Shown: piece after piece, positions 16,640 through 23,841 of the stretch | How the letters are laid out: every line of letters starts with the position of its first letter | Position numbering within the stretch: the stretch's first letter is position 1 | DNA from: Tissierellia bacterium | GTDB lineage: Bacteria; Bacillota; Clostridia; Tissierellales; Peptoniphilaceae | DNA: 64,000 bases | NCBI GenBank assembly: GCA_030535395.1 | Contig: JAUNLK010000008.1 | Location: 17,932 to 81,931, forward strand | Direction: 5' to 3' | Made by a program: the position numbers and the translations under genes | The notes under the pieces: generated by a model | Seen by the model: only the letters and a program-made list of their open reading frames with translations | Told to the model about the DNA's origin: nothing | Database searches by the model: none

Positions 16640-17527
16640 ATGGGCACTTTCTATGTACTGTTCAGCGCCGCCATGTGGGCCTTCCACGGCAATATTGCGG
16701 GCTTTTTGTTTGACGCTCGGGGGGTGAGCCCCACCCTGCTGGTGGCGGTGCGCCTTTTGGGGACGGGGCTCATCCTCTCCTGTTATCTCCTCTTCCGGGA
16801 GGGGAAAAATCCCCTGGCCCTCTGGGGACAGCGGGACCAGCTTCTGCCCCTGATCCTCTACACCTTTGTGGGGGTGAGCACCATGCAGCTGGCCTTCTAT
16901 CAGTGCATTGCCGCCTCCAATGCCCCCACCGCCACTTTGATCCAGTACATGGGGCTGTTTTTGGTGATTGCCTTTGCCGCCCACCGGGAGGGGCAGCTGC
17001 CCCCGCTGGGGACCTATCTCGCCCTGGCCCTCTCGGTGACGGGCCTCATCCTCCTAGTGACTGGAGGGGACCTCGGGGCCCTGAAGATCAGTCCCGCTGC
17101 CCTGAAGTGGGGCCTCATTGCGGCCCTGGGCTATGCCTCCTTTAACATTGGCCCCCTCCTCCTGCCCCGGCCCTTCCGGGCCCTGGAGCTGGTGGCCGCC
17201 TCCATGCTGGTGGCGGGGATCTCCGTGGCCCTCCTGGGCCGGCCCCCCCTGCCCCCCTCCTGGGACGCAAGGACCCTCCTTGCCATGGCCTACAGCATCT
17301 TTGGGGGGACCCTCTTTCCCTTCCTCCTCTACACCGTGGGCCAGAGGATGGTGGGGCCCCAGCGGGCGGTGATTCTCGCCCTGTCGGAGTCGGTGATCTC
17401 GGCGTTGCTGAGCATCTTCCTCTTTGGTATTCCCCTGGGGCCCATGGACCTCATGTCCATGGCCATGATTCTCGCGGGGATTCTCATGGTGCAGCTCCAG
17501 GGCCACGGACTCAGGGGGCGAGGCTAA
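16640..17527 (+). CDS. EamA/DMT-family transporter
   Basis: The 295-residue protein has ten hydrophobic segments in two repeated halves, the drug/metabolite transporter (EamA) layout. Typical elements are FSAAMWAFHGNIAG at the N-terminus and the end of each repeat (ASNAPTATLIQYMGLFLVIA and VGPQRAVILALSESVISALL). It is probably an exporter of a metabolite or amino acid; the substrate is unknown. The ATG at 16640 is chosen because GAGGAGG precedes it. It lies divergent to rpsF, and its 3' end overlaps convergent aroA by 17 bases. Confidence 0.85.
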   Translation: MGTFYVLFSAAMWAFHGNIAGFLFDARGVSPTLLVAVRLLGTGLILSCYLLFREGKNPLALWGQRDQLLPLILYTFVGVSTMQLAFYQCIAASNAPTATLIQYMGLFLVIAFAAHREGQLPPLGTYLALALSVTGLILLVTGGDLGALKISPAALKWGLIAALGYASFNIGPLLLPRPFRALELVAASMLVAGISVALLGRPPLPPSWDARTLLAMAYSIFGGTLFPFLLYTVGQRMVGPQRAVILALSESVISALLSIFLFGIPLGPMDLMSMAMILAGILMVQLQGHGLRGRG

Positions 17528-18722
17528 AATCTATCTTCAGTTGCCGGAGGGCTTCCCAAAATTCTGGGAAGCTCTTTTTAATGCTCTCAGCCCCCGCCAC
17601 AGTCCCGCCAAAGTGGAGGGCCACCAGGCTGAGGGCCATGAGAATGCGGTGGTCCCCGTGGGATGAGAAGATCCCCCTGGGCGGGTGGCTCGCTCCGGTG
17701 ACGGTGAGCCCCTCACTCTCCTCCACCACCTTGGCCCCCACTTTCTCAAGCTCCTCGGCCATGGAGCGGATGCGGTCGGACTCCTTTTGGTGGAGGCGCT
17801 GGGTGCCGGTGAACTCTCCCCCGCCGGTGAGGGCCGCCAGGGCGAAGAGGACGGGGCCGAGATCCGGGGCGCCATCGAGGTCCACTGTTTCCCCTGACAT
17901 GAGGGCCTCCATGAGCTCCCTGCCCCTGCGGTCGGGCTGGTGGCTGTCTTTGTCGAGGCCCAAAATATGCACCTCATGGCCCAGGGCATTGAGAGCCTCG
18001 AAAAATACAGCGCTGGAGTGATCCCCCTCCACGGTGTGATCCCCCGGGTGGAGGGGCCCCCGGCCCCCCAAGAGATAGGGTGCCTCTGCCGTGCCCCTGC
18101 CCGCCACCTCCACCCCAAAGGCCCTGAGGGCCGCCAGGGTCATGTGGATGTAGCCTTCGCTGACCACCGGGGGGCGGAGGCTGAGGCTGCTCCTCCCCGG
18201 AAGGAGGGAGAGGGCCAGGAGCATCCCCGAGATAAACTGGCTGGAGACGGAGCCGTCCAGCTGGTAGTCCCCCGGAAAGAGCTGTCCCGAAACTTCCAGG
18301 AGGGAGCCCGTCCTTTCCAGTTGGAGGCCCCGGCGGGCGGCCAGGTCCTCATAGACCCCCAGGGGCCGCAGGCCGAGGCGGCCTCTCAGGCTGAGGCTGC
18401 CCTCTCGTCCCAGGGCCCAGAGGATGGGAATGGCCAGGCGGAGGGTGGTGCCGGACTCCCTCATGTCCGCCGAGAGCCTCCCCTTACCCGGGGCCCCGCC
18501 CCCCTGGATGCGAATCTTCTCCCCCTCCTCCTCCACGGAAATCCCCAAAGCCCGGATGAAATTGAGGGTGACTTTCACATCGTCGCTTGCACCTGCCCGG
18601 GCCACGGTGCTCCTCCCCGGGGCCAGGGCAGCGCAGAGGAGGAGGCGGTGGGCCATGGACTTGGAGGGGGGTGCGGTGATCCTCCCCCGAATTTTACTTG
18701 CCCTGGGGAAGATCACCTTCAC
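17511..18722 (-). CDS. aroA: 3-phosphoshikimate 1-carboxyvinyltransferase (EPSP synthase)
   Basis: The enzyme joins shikimate 3-phosphate and phosphoenolpyruvate, the sixth step to chorismate. Family signatures are APPSKSMAHRLLLCAALA near residue 18, the DMRESGTTLRLAIPIL segment near 88, and the C-terminal KESDRIRSMAEELEKVGA and HGDHRILMALSL. The GTG at 18722 gives 403 residues. It has GGAG seven bases upstream, and the protein then starts at the usual first strand (KVIFPRASKIRG). The start lies inside aroK, an overlap of 29 bases. It is the last gene of the aro operon. Confidence 0.95.
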   Translation of the reverse strand: MKVIFPRASKIRGRITAPPSKSMAHRLLLCAALAPGRSTVARAGASDDVKVTLNFIRALGISVEEEGEKIRIQGGGAPGKGRLSADMRESGTTLRLAIPILWALGREGSLSLRGRLGLRPLGVYEDLAARRGLQLERTGSLLEVSGQLFPGDYQLDGSVSSQFISGMLLALSLLPGRSSLSLRPPVVSEGYIHMTLAALRAFGVEVAGRGTAEAPYLLGGRGPLHPGDHTVEGDHSSAVFFEALNALGHEVHILGLDKDSHQPDRRGRELMEALMSGETVDLDGAPDLGPVLFALAALTGGGEFTGTQRLHQKESDRIRSMAEELEKVGAKVVEESEGLTVTGASHPPRGIFSSHGDHRILMALSLVALHFGGTVAGAESIKKSFPEFWEALRQLKIDFSLAP

Positions 18723-19194
18723 GGTAGTACTCCACAATTTTTTCCGCGGCATCCTCCGCCGTTTCCCCCACAACTTCCACATGGGCCGCCGCCTCATAGA
18801 GGGAGTAGCGCTGGTGGTAGAGGGCCTCGATCTTCTCCCGGGTGTCCCCCAGGGGCCGCTCGTCGGTGGGGATGAGCTCCTCCAGGGGCCGGTTGAGCCA
18901 AAACACCTGGCCCGAGGCCCTGAGGGCCGCTACGCTATCCTCGCGGAGGATGGTGCCCCCGCCGGTGGAGATGATGACGCCCTGGGCCTTGGCCGCCTCC
19001 AAGACGCAGAGGTGCTCCACTTCCCGGAAGTGGGCCTCCCCGTCCTCTTCAAAGATCCGGCGAATCTCCTTGCCCTCCCTCTCCACCACCATGGTGTCGA
19101 TGTCCAAAAACTCCAGGTCCAATTTCTTTGCAATGGCCCGGCCCACAGTGGACTTGCCGCTGCCGGGCATGCCAATGAGAATGATGTTGTTCAT
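18694..19194 (-). CDS. aroK: Shikimate kinase
   Basis: The 166-residue kinase phosphorylates shikimate. Visible motifs are Walker A GMPGSGKSTVG at residues 8-18, the FLDIDTMV shikimate-binding aspartate region, and the STGGGTILR glycine motif near residue 77. A lid region follows (PLGDTREKIEALYHQR). Its ATG overlaps the aroC stop by four bases (ATGA), showing translational coupling. Confidence 0.96.
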   Translation of the reverse strand: MNNIILIGMPGSGKSTVGRAIAKKLDLEFLDIDTMVVEREGKEIRRIFEEDGEAHFREVEHLCVLEAAKAQGVIISTGGGTILREDSVAALRASGQVFWLNRPLEELIPTDERPLGDTREKIEALYHQRYSLYEAAAHVEVVGETAEDAAEKIVEYYREGDLPQGK

Positions 19195-20276
19195 ATTTCC
19201 TCCACTAAATACTTCCTGCCGTACTCCTCCATGAGGGCATCTGCCAGGACCAGGGCCGTCACTGCCGTCACCACCACCGCCCCCCTGGGGAGGATGGAGG
19301 GATCGTGTCGGCCCCCGATGGTGATGGTGGTCTCCTCCATTTTCTCCAGTTGGACCGTCCTTTGGGGGAGGGAGATGGAGGGGGTGGGCTTCACCCGGGT
19401 GCGGAAGGTGAGGGGCATGCCATTGGCGCTCCCCCCGCTGATGCCCCCGCTGTAATTGGTGGCCGTGGCCACCTCTCCCTCCTTGAGGATGAAGGGATCA
19501 TTGACCCGAGAGCCCAAGTACTCCTCCGGGGGCTCGGTCCCAAAGGAGATCCCCTTCACTCCGGGAATTCCAAAGATCCCCAGGGAGAGCCTCCCCTCCA
19601 GGCCCCGGAACCAATCTCCCCCCACGCCGGGGGGGCAGCCGTAGACGGCAGTTTCCAGTGTGCCCCCCAGGCTGTCCCCCCTCTGGGCCACCTCCCGAAG
19701 GCGGGCCAGGATCTCCTCCCGGGCCCCGGCATCCAACACGGGAAAGTTTCCCCTAAGGAGGAGATCACTGTCCCCCGGGCCCTCCAGGGGGCGGTCCCAG
19801 ATGCCCCCCAGTTCCAGAATGTGGGTGGCGGCGGTGATGCCCTTTTTCTTCAGCGCCCCGTGGACCAGTCCCCCCAGGGCGGTGAGGGCCACGGAGACTC
19901 TGCCACTGCCGTGGCCGCCCCCGGCAAAGGCGGCATAGTCCCCCTGGCGGATCCAGCGGGTGTAGTCCCCGTGGCCGGGCCTGGGGCTGTGTTTCAAATG
20001 GCGGTAGTCCTGGCTGCGAACATTGGTGTTTTTTACCAGGGCCGTCACCGGGCCCCCATTGGTCCGCCCTGAAGTGATGCCGCTCACCCACAGAAGCTCG
20101 TCGGCCTCCCGGCGGGGGGTGTCCAAGAGGGAGCGGGCCCTCCTCCTCTCGAGAAAGAGGGCCACCTCACCACCAATTTCAATGCCCCCGGGGAGGCCCT
20201 CCACGGTGGCCCCAATGGCCTCGCCGTGACTCTCCCCGAAGACCGTCACCCGCAAATTCCGTCCAAAGCTACTCAA
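19191..20276 (-). CDS. aroC: Chorismate synthase (TTG start)
   Basis: This FMN-dependent enzyme makes chorismate from EPSP. Motifs include VFGESHGEAIG near the N-terminus, RPGHGDYTRWIRQGDYAAFAGGG near residue 105 and the C-terminal GGRHDPSILPRGAVVVTAVTALVLAD. The frame is open for 11 codons further upstream, but the family begins SSFG. The TTG at 20276 places L-S-S-F-G at the N-terminus and has GGAGG six bases before it. The start overlaps the chorismate mutase stop by 8 bases. The protein is then 361 residues. Confidence 0.95.
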   Translation of the reverse strand: MSSFGRNLRVTVFGESHGEAIGATVEGLPGGIEIGGEVALFLERRRARSLLDTPRREADELLWVSGITSGRTNGGPVTALVKNTNVRSQDYRHLKHSPRPGHGDYTRWIRQGDYAAFAGGGHGSGRVSVALTALGGLVHGALKKKGITAATHILELGGIWDRPLEGPGDSDLLLRGNFPVLDAGAREEILARLREVAQRGDSLGGTLETAVYGCPPGVGGDWFRGLEGRLSLGIFGIPGVKGISFGTEPPEEYLGSRVNDPFILKEGEVATATNYSGGISGGSANGMPLTFRTRVKPTPSISLPQRTVQLEKMEETTITIGGRHDPSILPRGAVVVTAVTALVLADALMEEYGRKYLVEEI

Positions 20277-20541
20277 TGCGTTCCTCCTGGCGCCTTCTGC
20301 AGATCTCAAAGAGGGATCTCATCCAGCCCTCATAGGCGGCAAAGTCCTCCCTGCTCATGACCTCCTCCTGGCGGCGGATGATCTCCTCCTCCCGCTGGGG
20401 GTCTCCCACGGGCAGTTGTTCCCTGCGTTTTTTCCTGCCAATGGCATCCACCAAGAGCAGGCGGGTGCGAAATAGCCGGGCGATTTCCCCGTCAATGGCG
20501 TCGATCTCAAGTCGAAGGTCTGAAATACTCATGTTGTCCAT
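20269..20541 (-). CDS. Chorismate mutase, AroQ type
   Basis: This 90-residue protein is a single AroQ chorismate mutase domain, which converts chorismate to prephenate. The pattern LRLEIDAIDGEIARLFRTR, then GRKKRREQLPVGDPQREEEI, gives the expected arginines, lysine and glutamate of the all-helical active site. It is the first gene of an operon with aroC, aroK and aroA. GAGGAG precedes the ATG. Having the mutase first suggests that this unit feeds phenylalanine and tyrosine synthesis; no DAHP synthase is in the window. Confidence 0.9.
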   Translation of the reverse strand: MDNMSISDLRLEIDAIDGEIARLFRTRLLLVDAIGRKKRREQLPVGDPQREEEIIRRQEEVMSREDFAAYEGWMRSLFEICRRRQEERIE

Positions 20542-20582
20542 ATGATTCTCCTCTGTTTCTAATAAGTTTATTGTAACACCCC

Positions 20583-20611
20583 TTTACCTCCCCATGGGAT
20601 TAGAGTATTCT
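20583..20611 (+). promoter_or_regulatory. Candidate promoter of the ZIP transporter gene
   Basis: TTTACC (20583-20588) and TATTCT (20606-20611) are 17 bases apart, and transcription would start about 15 bases before the ATG. The boxes are imperfect. Confidence 0.4.
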
Positions 20612-20632
20612 AATTCCAGAAAGGAGTACCCC

Positions 20633-21415
20633 ATGAATTTAGTAATTGCACAGGGGCTGATTCTCCCCTTCCTGGGCACCACCCTGGGTGCCTGCGGGGT
20701 TTTGGTCATGAAAAATAATCTCCATGGGGGGCTCCGCCGCATCCTCTCGGCCTTTGCCGGAGGGGTCATGGCGGCGGCCTCCATTTGGAGTTTGCTCATT
20801 CCAGGTATGGAACTGTCCGCCCACATGGGCCGGGGGGCCTTCGTCCCCTCCCTCCTGGGCTTTTGGCTGGGGACCCTCTTTATGCTCCTCATGGACAAGC
20901 TGGTGCCCCACTACCACGCCGAGTCCTCCTTTGAAGAGGGGATGGCCGTGGACATGGACAAAAATATCAAATTGTTTTTGGCCGTCACCCTCCACAATAT
21001 CCCCGAGGGCATGGCCCTGGGCATCGTCTTTGCCGGCTGGGTGGCAGGCACCGAGTCCATCACCCTGGGCGGGGCCTTTGCCCTGGCCCTGGGCCTGGCC
21101 ATTCAAAACTTCCCCGAGGGGGCCATTGTGTCCATGCCCCTGAGGGCCGGGGGGCTCTCCAAAAAATCCGCCATGGGCCTGGGCATCCTCTCGGGAATCG
21201 TGGAGCCCATCTTCGCCCTTCTCACCATACTGGCCGCCAGGTTCATCCTCCCCCTCCTCCCCTACTTTTTGAGCTTTGCCGCCGCAGTGATGATCTATGT
21301 GGTGGTGGAAAATCTCATACCGGAGGCCGCCGAGGGGGGACACTGGAACGCCCCCACCCTCTCCTTCGCCGCGGGCTTCAGCCTCATGATGGTACTGGAT
21401 GTGGCCCTGGGCTAG
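20633..21415 (+). CDS. ZIP-family metal transporter
   Basis: The 260-residue membrane protein has eight hydrophobic segments and the two ZIP signature helices: HNIPEGMALGIVFAG in the fourth segment and NFPEGAIVSMPL in the fifth, which carry the metal-binding His, Glu and Asn residues. ZIP proteins import zinc, iron or manganese. A histidine-containing loop (HYHAESSFEEG) lies between segments three and four, as usual. The ATG at 20633 follows AAAGGAG. A terminator follows directly. Confidence 0.92.
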   Translation: MNLVIAQGLILPFLGTTLGACGVLVMKNNLHGGLRRILSAFAGGVMAAASIWSLLIPGMELSAHMGRGAFVPSLLGFWLGTLFMLLMDKLVPHYHAESSFEEGMAVDMDKNIKLFLAVTLHNIPEGMALGIVFAGWVAGTESITLGGAFALALGLAIQNFPEGAIVSMPLRAGGLSKKSAMGLGILSGIVEPIFALLTILAARFILPLLPYFLSFAAAVMIYVVVENLIPEAAEGGHWNAPTLSFAAGFSLMMVLDVALG

Positions 21416-21424
21416 TTCCAGCAA

Positions 21425-21455
21425 CAAAAAAAGCACCCTGGGGGTGCTTTTTTTT
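21425..21455. terminator. Terminator after the ZIP gene (bidirectional)
   Basis: GCACCC and GGGTGC pair around TGG, with an A-run on the left and seven T residues on the right. The stop codon of the ZIP gene is 10 bases away. Confidence 0.85.
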
Positions 21456-21499
21456 GATTACAACCAATGATGATCGCTATAAATTCAAATAGAAATTTT

Positions 21500-21561
21500 T
21501 TTTAACTCAAATATTGCCTTTTAACATCCTCAAAGTTAAAATGAAATAAATCATGTTAAAA
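21500..21561 (+). promoter_or_regulatory. Promoter and nested inverted-repeat operator of the AbiE-like pair
   Basis: A candidate promoter, TTGCCT (21514-21519) and TAAAAT (21537-21542) with 17 bases between, is covered by four copies of one heptamer. TTTTAAC occurs at 21500-21506 and 21519-21525; its complement GTTAAAA occurs at 21535-21541 and 21555-21561. The two pairs are nested about the same centre near 21530. In the AbiE family the antitoxin AbiEi binds inverted repeats in its promoter and represses it, so this is the expected operator. The assignment is inference from position and symmetry. Confidence 0.6.
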
Positions 21562-21580
21562 CGAAGGGGAGGTGGATGCT

Positions 21581-22528
21581 ATGGCAAAAAATTTATTTGG
21601 AATTCCAGTTCAATATGAACGTTGGGATCAGCAAGGTTCCCTGCCTCTGTATATAGCGGATGGCTATGATTTTAGCGGCATCATCATTGGAAAAAAACGC
21701 GCCATCCTAATAAAACCAAGGGGCAAACTCCCCACCCTCCCGGCTTTAAAAAAGCAAATTGCAAAAATCCAGACCCTGGACAATGTGCCCGTAATCCTTG
21801 ACCTTGATGGGATTTCCCCTTACCGAAGAAAGAGCTTTATAGAAAACAACATTCCATTCCTCACACCCAAGCAGATTTTTCTCCCCTTCATGGGGACAAT
21901 GCTGACAGAGGAAAATGAAAACAAAACCCATCGCTTTGTCTTCTCGACACAGCAACTGCTTTTGCTCTATCTATACAGCAACAAAAAACAACTCTATCTA
22001 TCTGAAGCCGCAAAAATTTTACCCTTTACCCCCATGACTTTGTCCAGAGCCGCAAAGCAATTAGAAGGCACTGATCTATTCACCATCACAAAAGATGGCG
22101 TCAAAAAAGTAATGGAAGCCAAGGTTGATCGAGCTGAATTATTCCAAAAATCCAAAGCATTTTTGTCAAATCCCGCCCGCCAATGGGGCTATATTGACAA
22201 AAAAGACGTGACCTCTGATATGGTTATTGCCGGTGAAACTGCCCTTTCAGAGAAAACAATGTTAAATCCCCCAAGGCTTGCCACCTACGCAATTTCTCAG
22301 AAAAACTTTAATAAAGGGAAATTAGAAAAAGAACTCATTGACCCCCATCAACAAGTACAACTGGAGCTATGGGCATACGATCCGAAACTGTTTTCAAGGA
22401 AAAACACAGCCGACAGCTTGTCCGTGGCCCTGTCTTTTGAAGGGAACCACGACGAAAGAATAGAAGAAGCTATCCATCAACTGGTCATGGAGGAATTGGC
22501 AGATGATCAATGGAATTACAGGATTTAA
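21581..22528 (+). CDS. AbiEi-like antitoxin/repressor of an AbiE-type module
   Basis: This 315-residue protein has no close family that I can name by sequence alone. Residues about 119-180 look like a winged helix-turn-helix (LLLLYLYSNKKQLYLSEAAK, then TPMTLSRAAKQLEGTDLFTI). The N-terminal 110 residues are mixed alpha/beta with a LDLDGISPYRRKSF segment. The C-terminal part is acidic near its end. It precedes and overlaps by 26 bases a nucleotidyltransferase-type gene, the arrangement of AbiEi/AbiEii type IV toxin-antitoxin pairs. Codon use is visibly AT-richer than that of its neighbours, suggesting transfer. The ATG at 21581 has GGAGG eight bases before it. Confidence 0.65.
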   Translation: MAKNLFGIPVQYERWDQQGSLPLYIADGYDFSGIIIGKKRAILIKPRGKLPTLPALKKQIAKIQTLDNVPVILDLDGISPYRRKSFIENNIPFLTPKQIFLPFMGTMLTEENENKTHRFVFSTQQLLLLYLYSNKKQLYLSEAAKILPFTPMTLSRAAKQLEGTDLFTITKDGVKKVMEAKVDRAELFQKSKAFLSNPARQWGYIDKKDVTSDMVIAGETALSEKTMLNPPRLATYAISQKNFNKGKLEKELIDPHQQVQLELWAYDPKLFSRKNTADSLSVALSFEGNHDERIEEAIHQLVMEELADDQWNYRI

Positions 22529-23264
22529 AGAACAGTTCAAGGGATTTGAAGATCAATATATCATCATCGGTGGCACAGCCTGCGATTTAATTATGGAAAA
22601 TGAAGGGCTTCCCTTTCGTGCCACTAAAGATTTGGATATTGTGCTCATTGTCGAATCCATAACTCCTTCATTCGGCATGCAGTTTTGGGAATATGTTAAA
22701 GAAGCTGAATACCAACACCTGAATAAAAGCACTGGTAAGGCGCAATTTTATCGTTTTACTGCACCTAAAAACAGGGATTATCCCTATATGATTGAAATCT
22801 TCTCAAAAAATCCAGACTTCATTACCATTGGGGATGACGCAGTACTTACGCCATTACCCTTGGGCGACGAAATCTCAAGCCTGTCTGCCATTCTCTTAGA
22901 AGATTCCTATTATGAACTGTTGAAAAATGGTCGGACGATCATGGACGGCATTTCTGTGCTAAGTCCCACCTGCCTGATACTCTTTAAAGCAAAGGCGTGG
23001 CTTGATTTGAAGGAACGAAAGTCCAAGGGAGAGCAGATCGACAGTAAAAATATAAAGAAACACAAGAATGATGTGTTTCGCCTTGCTCAGCTCATTGCTC
23101 CCGACACAAGGCAAAGGGTCAGCCCTGAAATTGGCCATGATATGAGAAGATTTTTATCTGAAATGGAGAGGGAAGAGATCGACCTGAAGTCCATGGGGAT
23201 GGGAAATACCAGCAAATCCCGAATTTTAGAACTATTATATCATTGTTATGAGGTAACATTTTAG
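22503..23264 (+). CDS. AbiEii-like nucleotidyltransferase (putative toxin)
   Basis: This 253-residue protein has the polymerase-beta-type nucleotidyltransferase pattern of AbiEii. IIIGGTACDL carries G23-G24-T25, and RATKDLDIVL carries the metal ligands D43 and D45. E98 in YMIEIFSK could be the third acidic residue. Downstream FKAKAWLDL (K162, K164) and KKHKNDVFRL (K186, K188, D190) resemble the conserved basic motif of the family. AbiEii toxins transfer nucleotides to RNA or other targets and stop growth, which can block phage. GGAGG before the ATG lies inside the upstream gene. The segment is AT-rich like its partner. Confidence 0.75.
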   Translation: MINGITGFKEQFKGFEDQYIIIGGTACDLIMENEGLPFRATKDLDIVLIVESITPSFGMQFWEYVKEAEYQHLNKSTGKAQFYRFTAPKNRDYPYMIEIFSKNPDFITIGDDAVLTPLPLGDEISSLSAILLEDSYYELLKNGRTIMDGISVLSPTCLILFKAKAWLDLKERKSKGEQIDSKNIKKHKNDVFRLAQLIAPDTRQRVSPEIGHDMRRFLSEMEREEIDLKSMGMGNTSKSRILELLYHCYEVTF

Positions 23265-23362
23265 GGTTCCTTAGTTTTGTCCGTCGGGCGGTTCACAGCC
23301 GCCCAACCCTTTGGAAAATATGAAAACCTCCTCTACTTGCCTGTCCAGTAAAAGGAGCAGAT

Positions 23363-23392
23363 AAAAAAAAGCACCCCTTGGGGTGCTTTTTT
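23363..23392. terminator. Shared bidirectional terminator
   Basis: GCACCCC and GGGGTGC pair around TT, with eight A residues on the left and six T residues on the right. It serves the minus-strand membrane protein gene, whose stop codon touches it, and probably the AbiE-like pair 100 bases upstream on the plus strand. The 100 bases between contain a GGGCGG/CCGCCC hairpin (about 23285-23306) without a T-run. Confidence 0.8.
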
Positions 23393-23741
23393 AGTGGTAT
23401 CTTGCATCGCTAAAGGCCGGCAAAAACAAGAGGAAGGGAAAGAAGACGGCCACAACTCCCAGGATGCCGTCGTAGCCGAAGCGCTGGAAGAGGCGGTAGT
23501 AAATGTAGATTTGAAGGACAAAATTCACCAGGGGCACAAAGTACAGCAGCCCGTACAATTTGTTGTCCAGGGCGATCTCCGCCATAATGAGGATGTTGAC
23601 CACGGGCACAATGGACCAGATTCCCTTCCTGCCCGCTTTTTGGAAGATGATCCACCAGGCCACCACGGTCAGAATGACCATCAGGCCCACCAATAGGGAG
23701 GATGCCCCCGTAAATATTTGTTCCATTCGATCGTATGCCAT
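23391..23741 (-). CDS. Small membrane protein (DUF5684-like)
   Basis: The 116-residue protein has three hydrophobic segments (about residues 13-32, 42-60 and 85-106). The pattern WWIIFQKAGRKGIWSIVPVVN between the first and second resembles the small DUF5684 family, often annotated next to signal peptidase-like proteins. The function is unknown. AAAGGAG precedes the ATG by about nine bases. It follows the ctsR-radA operon on the same strand after 100 bases. Confidence 0.65.
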   Translation of the reverse strand: MAYDRMEQIFTGASSLLVGLMVILTVVAWWIIFQKAGRKGIWSIVPVVNILIMAEIALDNKLYGLLYFVPLVNFVLQIYIYYRLFQRFGYDGILGVVAVFFPFLLFLPAFSDARYH

Positions 23742-23841
23742 GGGGTGTACTCCTTTCTCCCACCGGAGTCCTGAAAGTGGGTGGGAATTTGTCTATTATT
23801 TACCCAATGGCGGAGTTTTTATTGCCCTTTTTAAAATTCCC

